Below, piece by piece: positions 55,756-64,000 of a DNA stretch of 64,000 nt; the stretch's first letter is position 1, and the number at the start of each line of letters is the position of its first letter. Origin of the DNA: Polyodon spathula (taxonomy: Eukaryota; Chordata; Actinopteri; Acipenseriformes; Polyodontidae); the NCBI RefSeq assembly GCF_017654505.1, contig NC_054558.1, forward strand, positions 10,049,798 through 10,113,797, in the 5' to 3' direction. A program made the position numbers and the translations under genes. A model generated the notes under the pieces. The model had not been told where the DNA came from, ran no database searches, and saw only the letters and a program-made list of their open reading frames with translations.

Positions 55756-56396
55756 TCCACCATGAGGACTCTAGGCTCTCGAGGTTAAGCCTGTTCTGTA
55801 AATGTCTTTCTAGTGGTCTGATAGCAATATATCTGAACACGTTGGTTGCCAATAAAGTCCTTGGCTGGCAACAAAGGGCATGTCTTCACGGACAGCGCTT
55901 ACCTAATGGAGTATGGCTTTGTGATTGAAAGGTATTGTTGGGGTGAGAGCTGCTAGCTGTATCACAGTGTACGAGAAAAGATCTTCCTACAGCATGAGCA
56001 TCCTGCCCAGTGGTGCATATCAGCAAAGGACGTTAATAATAAAAATACCTCTATTGTTCTCTGTCAACTGATCAGATTTTGATGTGAGTCAGAGACAGAT
56101 TCATGCTTTTTCAATGAGGGTTGAGGATGCTGTCCAGATAAGGTTGGTTTATTGCCTCACGTGACAAAATGATCTCCACAGCACAGAAGCAATTTCTTGG
56201 ATTGGCATGCTTGCAGAACATGCATTTAACAGATTGTTAACAAGGCCTGCTGAGCACATAGATATAGAGGAAGTGTTCAACAACATGAATGCATCTTACA
56301 ATTAATACTGTATTAAATGTGAAGAGAGGTGTACGCTTTGTATATTAAGATAAGCCATAGCTAAGTGTGATGCATGATTCTGATTGTTGCACTATA
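55756..56396. other. unassigned non-coding DNA
   Basis: Nothing recognised. Confidence 0.5.
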
Positions 56397-57022
56397 AGTA
56401 GCTGAGATAAGTTGTAATAGCATGCTTTATAAGTAGTTGAGAGAAGCTGTAATAGCATGCTTTATAAGTAACTGAGAGAAGTTGTAATAGCATGCTTTGT
56501 AAGTAGCTGAGAGAAGTTGTAATAGCATGCTTTGTAAGTAGCTGAGAGAAGTTGTAATAGCATGATTTATAAGTAGCTGAGATACGTTGTAATAGCATGC
56601 TTTATAAGTAGTTGAGAGAAGCTGTAATAGCATGCTTTATAAGTAGCTGAGAGAAGCTGTAATAGCATGCTTTATAAGTAGCTGAGAGAAGCTGTAATAG
56701 CATGCTTTATAAGTAGCTGAGAGAAGTTGTAATAGCATGCTTTATAAGTAGTTGAGAGAAGCTGTAATAGCATGCTTTATAAGTAGCTGAGAGAAGCTGT
56801 AATAGCATGCTTTATAAGTAGCTGAGAGAAGCTGTAATAGCATGCTTTATAAGTAGCTGAGAGAAGTTGTAATAGCATGCTTTATAAGTAGTTGAGAGAA
56901 GCTGTAATAGCATGCTTTATAAGTAGTTGAGAGAAGCTGTAATAGCATGCTTTATAAGTAGCTGAGAGAAGTTGTAATAGCATGCTTTGTAAGTAGCTGA
57001 GAGAAGCTGTAATAGCATGCTT
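56397..57022. repeat. 35-bp minisatellite, about 18 units
   Basis: The unit is AAGTAGCTGAGAGAAGTTGT + AATAGCATGCTTTAT, with alternating variants (AGTTGAG/AGCTGAG, AAGCTG/AAGTTG). Variant order suggests blocks of several units were duplicated together. Confidence 0.95.
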
Positions 57023-59077
57023 ATACAGGATACTAGCTTGTATGCCAGCAGATACACCTGTCTTTAGGAAAACAGGTGTTTTTTATTTTTGTTAATAAAG
57101 CTTGAGTGGAGGCCTCCTACCAGCCATAGGATGCTGGGGAATTTAAAGGGTCATTCTTAATGAAACAGAATTGTTCCATTTCTCAGTGCAAATTAATATG
57201 AATCATACAGTACATGCACGTCTATTCATTTGGAAATGCCGGTAGCTTTCTGTCTGAGTGCACCGAGACAGTTCTTTAGACATCTTACTAAAACCAAAAA
57301 AAGAAAGAATGAAAGAAAGAAAGAATGATTACATACAGTCATGATTATCTACCATTATTAAGCACCATGCACAAACAAAAGTTTTCATTACTCAAAATGA
57401 TATCCCATTACATCTGTGCTTGTCTTTAGTTACATCTACTTCATGGTCCCTTCCAGAGGATCAACTCCAGAGAATACAATCTTTGAACCTTTCAACAAAG
57501 CACTAGTGAAGACAAATAGCCTCCCTGTTTCAGTTCCTGTGAGTAATCTATATTAATAGCTGGCAAGCTTTCAATGCATGGTGCATGTGTAAACTCTATT
57601 AACAAGGTCAGTTCCCTGGGCTATCTGCCACTCTTTGATCTGCAGCCTTTTGAGACTTCTTTATTTAGAAGTTTGCAGATGCAAAAACAAAAACAACAAC
57701 AACAAAAAAAACCCCACCAAAAACACATTCATTTGTTTGACTATTCTGTAAATACAAACTGACAGAACAGCATTGCAATTATCACTGAGGATTGCTTTGA
57801 AAAAAAAAACAAGTTTCAAACACAAATGGGCTACATTTTCAAAACTACATTATTTATTTATTAGTAATTACAGGAAGGAATTACAATTCTAAAACTTACA
57901 TTTTAAGACTGCTTACAAGACATTGCATTAAATTAAATTAAATTAAATGCCTGAGTTGTTTATTTCTGGTTTGGTAATTTGTGGCTTGTTTCTTACTGAA
58001 ACAGTGTGCTGATAACAATTTGGAGGAGAGTAAATAGTTTTGAGAATCTGGCCACTGAATCTAAAGTTTTATTTTTTGCTCTACTGCTATCCATTTTGCT
58101 CAAACTGTTAATGAACATTAAGGTAAACATGGCATACTATACTTGTGAGCTGAAAAAATAAAACCCACAGGAATTATGAAAACAAAACTGTCCCACAATC
58201 AGACAAGGCAGAATACAAACACAAGGAGTGTGGGAGCATTGAGCCTGAGGGGACTGATCTATGGTATGATACACTGCGAGCTGGTATAAGCTCTGGTATA
58301 ATCTATGCATGTTTGCAGGCCAGTATTGTTAAGCCATCGACTGTGCTATAAGGCATTGTTCCCTATGACTCTCTTCATTTCTATTGACCGCCTTTATCTC
58401 ATGTTACCATTAAAGTGAGAGTAGGCTGTCGGAAGGGGTGGCCGCTTGATTGCAGATAGGGGTCTGTTTTTGTGTAGCCTTCCCCCACATTGACATTCAG
58501 AACCAAACACCGTTTACCCAGTTGCTTACACAATTGATCAGTTCTCCGACCAAGCATTGCATTTTTAAGTACTACAAAAGTTGATATAAGGATTTTTTTT
58601 CCACTGCTTTATATTATATATCTTGATTCATAAAAAAGAACAAAAAAGAACATGACACATTTTTTTTTATTGTTCTTCAAAATTAATTGCTTGCAGTGCA
58701 ATACAAGATATTTTAACGCAGATAAAGATGCCACTGAAACATCACCTCGAGGCCACCTTCACCGTCCCTCTGCCTGTCGCTAGCGACAGAGCCAATGGAG
58801 CGCCACTGGTCTTGGGGGAGAGAGTGATGGGCCATCAATCAGGTCTACAGCAAGGAGACTGTGAATCACATTGATGGCCAGGGGGTTATGCTAGAGGACA
58901 ACATTATGGATTTTATTAACTCAATGTGAAGACAGTTTGTTGCAAAAGCAAGGCTCTTTCATATTGATCTGCAATGATGTCCTTCTCTAATCTGTCAGCT
59001 CTCTGAAAGCTGAAGCACGCGTTTGAATGGCAGCCTTCATCAATGTCTTCTGCTCCGCACCTTCCCTTTGTTTTATC
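57023..59077. other. unassigned intronic/intergenic DNA
   Basis: No gene recognised. The stretch 58735-59040 is unusually high-complexity with no repeat character and is a candidate conserved non-coding element. Confidence 0.45.
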
Positions 59078-59401
59078 GGTAACACTTTAGCTTAGGGATC
59101 CGTTTGTAAGTGTTTATAAACAAAACAATGGCACATGTGTATAATAACTGTATTGCAAAAACAAAGCAACCCAATACAACTGGTGAGATAGACATATAAA
59201 GACAGACATAGAAACACAAATAGACCGGCAGACTATATCCGTTACAAGCGATTACAAACAAGAGCACAAAAAACAATGACAAAACTGTGTAATAATACTC
59301 GTATTATTTCTATTCATATTCTATAATTGTTCATAGCATAATTAATAACATGTTTATAATTACTTATATCAGCTTATATATAACTAAACTAAAGTGTTAC
59401 C
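59078..59401. mobile_element. MITE with GGTAACACTTTAG termini
   Basis: 324 bp with terminal inverted repeats GGTAACACTTTAG / CTAAAGTGTTACC. Flanks GTTTTATC and ATTTCATC match at 6 of 8 positions, compatible with a decayed 8-bp target duplication as in hAT-type elements. The termini resemble MITEs common in fish. No transposase. Confidence 0.75.
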
Positions 59402-61071
59402 ATTTCATCAGGACACCTTTGTCTGAGGGCTCTTAACGGGAGCAAAAAGTTAGAAGCTGTGCACTAGGAAACAACAGCCAGCATCCCGGAATTCACTGCC
59501 CTGTAAAAGAACTGGGGTCTGACTCAAAGCATTTATTCATGTACTTATTTATTTTAACAAGCTGCAGCAATTGCTTGACCACTGAGGATAATTTACTATG
59601 GGATCTGTAGGATAAAGAATCAGTCAAGCTCTACTGTGGAAAATGGATAAAACACACACACACACACAAAAGATATAGCCCAACATAATTAGTGTCTTAA
59701 ATTAGACACCATGTTTCTTAAGTTATTCATTGAAAAGACGGTCAGTGTGATCAGATTGAGTTTGCTGACTCCAAATCAGTTCTATGCCATAGAGTTCCAT
59801 TGTTTTTGTCTAGCCGTGGCTCAGCTCTCAAAAGCAGCATCACACTTAGACAGTTTCCTCATCTCTCTGGTCATGCATGTCTGTTCTGATTCCTTGCCTT
59901 AATAGCTCTGTACGACTCTACGGTTTGTCTGCCCCTTTGTGCTGGTGTGTCAAACTCTTCAAAGTACATTTAAAGAACCTATTCTCAACGTGTGCCAATA
60001 ATATCTGCCTGCATGTGCCCTGAGACTAAACTGCAGCACGTGATCACAATACAAAGATGTGCGGTTCAAGCTTATCACATTGAGCTTGATCTTTATTGAG
60101 AGAATGACCTGTTTTCAGCTGGGGCAGACTGGTTAATCAGGTCTTCGATACTGAACCCTTGCTGTTCTCTTTTGGACACAGCAGGAATGAAAAATAAGCT
60201 CCTGCAACCTGTCAATTCAGAAAAATGTCAACCAATTTTGCTTTAAAGAACTGCAGAGTGCAGATTATTTTCAAACAGGTGCTTCCTGTTTACAATTTAG
60301 AAAAGTTCCTTCTTAAAGAGCTGTTATACAATCTAATTCGTTGTGTAGAGTATCATTTCTGTCCAGTTTTCTAGAAGGTTATTCATCTTCTAGACTTTCA
60401 AAGTCAATTAGATAAACATAAATGCTGTGTAAGAAATGTGGCTTTGAAAAAATGTGCTTACCCCCCACCAACTCTCGAGCAGAAAATCATACTGACCACA
60501 AAATAAAGAGAGGGTCACAAGATAAACAAATAAACTAAATAAACAGGATTAGATAAGTAAGGAGATGTATTCATCCTGAAGAAATGTTTAACTCAATGAA
60601 CTATGATGGTACTTCTTAGCAAGGCAGAGGAATGCATTCATGCAAGCACAACACATCTATACAGATTGCAGAGCATGTGTTTAATCAGGTGAACAGTGGC
60701 ACAGCGCTCCTGTCAGACCTGCGGCGAGCCAGGTCTGCTGCTCTGCACATGATCCACAATTGTGCATGGCGGTGGCTGTGGCTTTTCATTACTATCCGCT
60801 ACTCTGTAATAAAAAGGAATCAGCGCTGAACGTTTTCCATCACACCTCAGCGTAGGCTCTATTCAAACAGTGGTGAAGCCAGGTAATCAGCAGGACTGCA
60901 ATTCATCTACTGCCAATGCTTTATGAAGATGGCCAGGTAGCCGAAACCACAGACCTTTGTCATGAATCTGTACAGAAGTTGCAAGGTTTCATTCCTTAGA
61001 TGTATGTAGTAGTTCTAGACAAGGGAGTGTGTTTACACAACAAATGTCAAAGTGCACTGCAGTAAACTTAC
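59402..61071. other. unassigned DNA, tafa5 intron side
   Basis: No exon recognised. It lies directly downstream of the tafa5 exon on its transcribed strand. The stretch 60630-60900 is high-complexity and might be regulatory. Confidence 0.45.
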
Positions 61072-61199
61072 TGTCACTGTCTTTATCCGGCCCCCTCCTT
61101 TGGAGCACGTCCATCCCGACCGGTTCAATAGTAAACCACAGAGTTCACCTTCTGAACAGGGCGCCATCTCACACCACTGCTTGTTCTTTACTATCCGAG
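61072..61199 (-). CDS. tafa5: tafa5 (FAM19A5) internal coding exon
   Basis: TAFA proteins are small secreted chemokine-like factors expressed mainly in the nervous system; TAFA5 is the most divergent member. Read on the minus strand, this 128-bp exon follows a CACAG acceptor and ends at a GTAAGT donor. It starts with two bases that complete an Ala codon, followed by 42 whole codons, which is the phase and length expected for the penultimate coding exon of TAFA5. The peptide has the C-terminal cysteine pattern WCxMxPC..GExC....NRSGWTC followed by GGRIKT, matching TAFA5 rather than TAFA1-4 (which have DRKGWSC/GNKVKT-like endings). The expected last two residues (Val-Ser) and stop are not in this exon: reading through the donor gives Val-Ser by coincidence but no stop. 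The exon for the N-terminal half was not found in 61200-64000, so the upstream intron probably extends beyond the window. This is the only host exon I recognise with confidence. Confidence 0.92.
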
Positions 61200-62193
61200 C
61201 TGTGACAGAAAAGAGAAACAAGTGGGGTTAAATGTTGCCATAGGCCAGGTAAATTATGTGAGCGCTGTACAATAATTAGTGATTGTTTCAGAAATCCTGG
61301 ATGTGACAAATTCCTCCTTAATAACGGATCTGGTAAGAGCTATCCTTCTGAGTTCAGGAGAATGGGAATCTCTAAACTGGTGTCAGGGTGGGATCGCTTT
61401 GGCTTGCTCATGTTGGGTTAGCAGGATTTCAAACAGTTAATATTGGGCACATCGTGTTACATAAACTAACCCCTTTATCCTGCCACTCCTAACCAGTGGA
61501 ACAAAACCCTGAAGAAAGACCTCCTGTTCTAAAATTATCTCTACAGCATCCGCATGACTGCTGCTGTTTAGAGAAATTGGCCGATACAGCTGCAGGCTGT
61601 CACAGCTGTCCAGCGTCAGCGAGGTCTCCAGGAATTAGACGAGTTGCGAAGGTGAGGCCCTGAGCATCTGCTCCCGTTCAGTGCTAATGGCTCAAACACA
61701 AGTCACTAAACTAACCCTGTTTGAAATGGAAATGACTGTTTGCTTTGCTCAGCAATGACAGTCAATGAACCCGCAAACTTCTGATGCTGTGCACTGGATG
61801 AGAGCTGGCGGATGTTGTATTCTGTGCAGTGCGGGCGATGCCCACTCCTAGGTTAACTCGTTACACAGTTTTTTTTTAAAAGCGCAGTCTGGGGGGGGAT
61901 TTAAACCAAAAAAAAAAGGACAATTCTAGAATAAAAACTGTAAAGTGTTGTTCAGCTGTTCTGCAAATGCAGACATTACAATTACAGTAAAGTACAGTCA
62001 AACTGCAAACTCGCTGCGCAGCAATGGAATATTAATAGTGTTAGTAACACTTTGCTTTACTTCCACTGCAGCTTAAGTGACCTTATTGTTCATACTGTAT
62101 TTCTGAAGTCTTATTAAAGACACACACACACACATACACATACACGCACGCACATGCACGCACACGCACGCACACATACACAAACATGCACAC

Positions 62194-62225
<32 letters not shown>

Positions 62226-64000
62226 GCTCAGAAACACACACACATCCAGAAACACATGCACGTACGCACACACACACACGCATGCTCAGAAACACACACA
62301 CTCACACACACACATGCATGCTCAGAAACACACACACACACACATGCATACATAAACACATGCTCTCAAACACACACACACACGCATACTCAGAAACACA
62401 CACACACACGCACACATAGACTTATGCCGGAGATGCTCACATTGTTGTTGGTAGATCTCAGCCTGCTCACACCAGTGGCACTATACAGGACATCTGCCTT
62501 GAGCACATTCATTCAACCCTGAGTCTTTGGCAAGAGCCACGGACCTTGTGATCATTCAGTGGGACCTCCAAGTATTCATTGATTATTTCTATAGTTTCAC
62601 AGCCTGTGTATAATATACTAGAGATGTAAGACACAATGCCATGAATGTATTAGGATGATATCATACATCTTAGAATATAACATGCTTCCTCTGAATGAAA
62701 TGCATGGTAATAACCCTTGCAGAACACTCACTTTTTGTAGACTATCGTATAAAAACCCTGCAGTACACTATTACCCAAGTACACTGTGCATCTATAGAAC
62801 ACGCATAACTTGTTTCTGTTCTTTTTTGTAAAATGAAGGGTGTCAATATTACAGAAATTGGTAATGGTCATTAAATGCATATAGAAAAACACACATGCTT
62901 TTAGTACAGTCACTTTTTAGTTTAGTCTTGATGTCACATGTTTTTAATTAACACTCATCATGTTGTTCCAATCTATTCAAGCAGAAATTGCTTTTAGCAC
63001 AACATGTCCTGTAAACAAAGGCTGTTTTCAAAAGGATCTCATTGTTTTCCATGGGGGGTATCCACTGTTTTCTCCACATGCATGCCTTGGCTGTTCTGTC
63101 TGTAATATAAAGTTAGGCACGAAAAAAAAGAAAAAAAAAGAATGTCTTGAATATAAAGATATAGAAAAGATCACCTGTTCAAAGTACCGGTGCAAAATAA
63201 AAACACAACAATATTCCTTTTACACTGTGGAGCTGGGAGGGGGTCAAACCAGGATGCATGATTCAAGACCTTATTTTCAAGAGCTTTTTTCATTTGAGTT
63301 ATTTGTTAGTTTGTTTTATCAATCGACTGTCACAGTAGTGAGACTGCTAACATAATGCAATGTCCTCTTAATCAGGAAACGTTTCTCCCACAACACAAAC
63401 ACAGGCGTGTACCATTAAATCTTACCAACATTGCTGGTATTACTGCTTTTCAGGAGGTATGTTTCTATATGTCCCAACAATCTCCATCTACAGAACTCTA
63501 AACAACTACAAAGCTGCAGTACTCCTGTACACAGGAATCAAGCCCTAACTCTGGAGATACCCCAAGCCAAACAAGTATAGAATAGATGAGCATCTTTCAG
63601 ATATTGCTGTATCATGCCCTATGAGTCTTACCTACAGTCGGAATGAGAACTGGCAGGTTTCTATCAAGGACACTGCAATTGATTCTCCCCCTGGCTCACA
63701 TGAGCAGCCCCACTCCTAACCTATATAAACCGCTTTCACTTTTCTAAAAATATTAGCAAACTTCACACACACATAAAGTAATATCAGCATTGTAAGAAAG
63801 CAATCCTATGGGACCATTTTACTGTATATGGGTTCATGGAATGTATATTCTGGTAATAGAATTTACATCAGGAAACTCAGATAGATTATTTAGCAAATCT
63901 GCAGCTGTTTTTAGATTATTTATTAACGCTCAGATTAGACAACATTACCACAGTGTATACATTTCCACACTGCATTATTTTTTCCACACTACATTTTGAG
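61200..64000. other. tafa5 upstream intron (as far as visible)
   Basis: No earlier tafa5 exon found. A long CA-rich imperfect microsatellite with GCACG and CAGAAA interruptions occupies about 62120-62415. The rest is unremarkable. Confidence 0.55.

Noticed and set aside
62083..62522. Cys/Val-rich and His/Thr-rich open frames
   Set aside because: Translations of the CA-rich microsatellite.

Overview
The window is vertebrate chromosomal DNA, most likely from a ray-finned fish. The evidence is one exon recognisable as tafa5 (FAM19A5) and a dense load of fish-type transposable elements: Gmr1-like Ty3/gypsy, CR1, L2, a tRNA-type SINE, piggyBac and Tc1 relics. The CR1 3' end and the SINE look like those of non-teleost lineages such as sturgeon or paddlefish; that narrower placement is an impression, not a result. 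There are no bacterial or phage features.

Host gene. A 128-bp coding exon of tafa5, a secreted chemokine-like protein, lies on the minus strand at 61072-61199 with correct splice signals and phase. A possible terminal exon carrying only the last two codons and the stop lies on the same strand at 12053-12061. If both are right, almost the whole window is one ~49-kb tafa5 intron plus part of the next intron (61200-64000).

Layout. 1-4905: a decayed Gmr1-like LTR retrotransposon (5' LTR cut by the window edge), with integrase upstream of reverse transcriptase. 4906-20397: mostly unassigned non-coding DNA with hairpin repeats, minisatellites (42 bp, 50 bp, 34 bp units), one probable solo LTR and one old LTR relic. 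20398-20988: a solo LTR of a non-autonomous family with a 5-bp target duplication. 22225-25065: an L2 LINE split by a CR1 LINE. 26366-32324: a second Gmr1-like element with both LTRs and an inverted LTR piece lodged between its RT and RNase H domains. 33048-42070: the most intricate part. It holds two non-autonomous LTR elements of one family in opposite orientation. Each has perfect 5-bp target duplications and encodes one long proline-rich, repeat-rich protein with no pol genes. The second is inserted in a SINE and itself carries a CR1. 42480-46790: head-to-head promoter-like repeats, a 78-bp perfect palindrome, an old relative of the non-autonomous family split by a piggyBac-type element at TTAA, and an inverted duplication of Tc1 transposase sequence. 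49640-51655: the longest CR1 copy. 52420-53330: a relic of a LINE with a C-terminal endonuclease-like region. 53600-64000: foldback elements, minisatellites, unassigned intronic DNA and the tafa5 exon.

No mobile element here looks intact enough to move alone. The strongest candidate for something undescribed is the non-autonomous LTR family. Two full-length copies, one solo LTR and two older relatives are visible, and all coding copies converge on the same C-terminal protein motif although their N-terminal modules differ.
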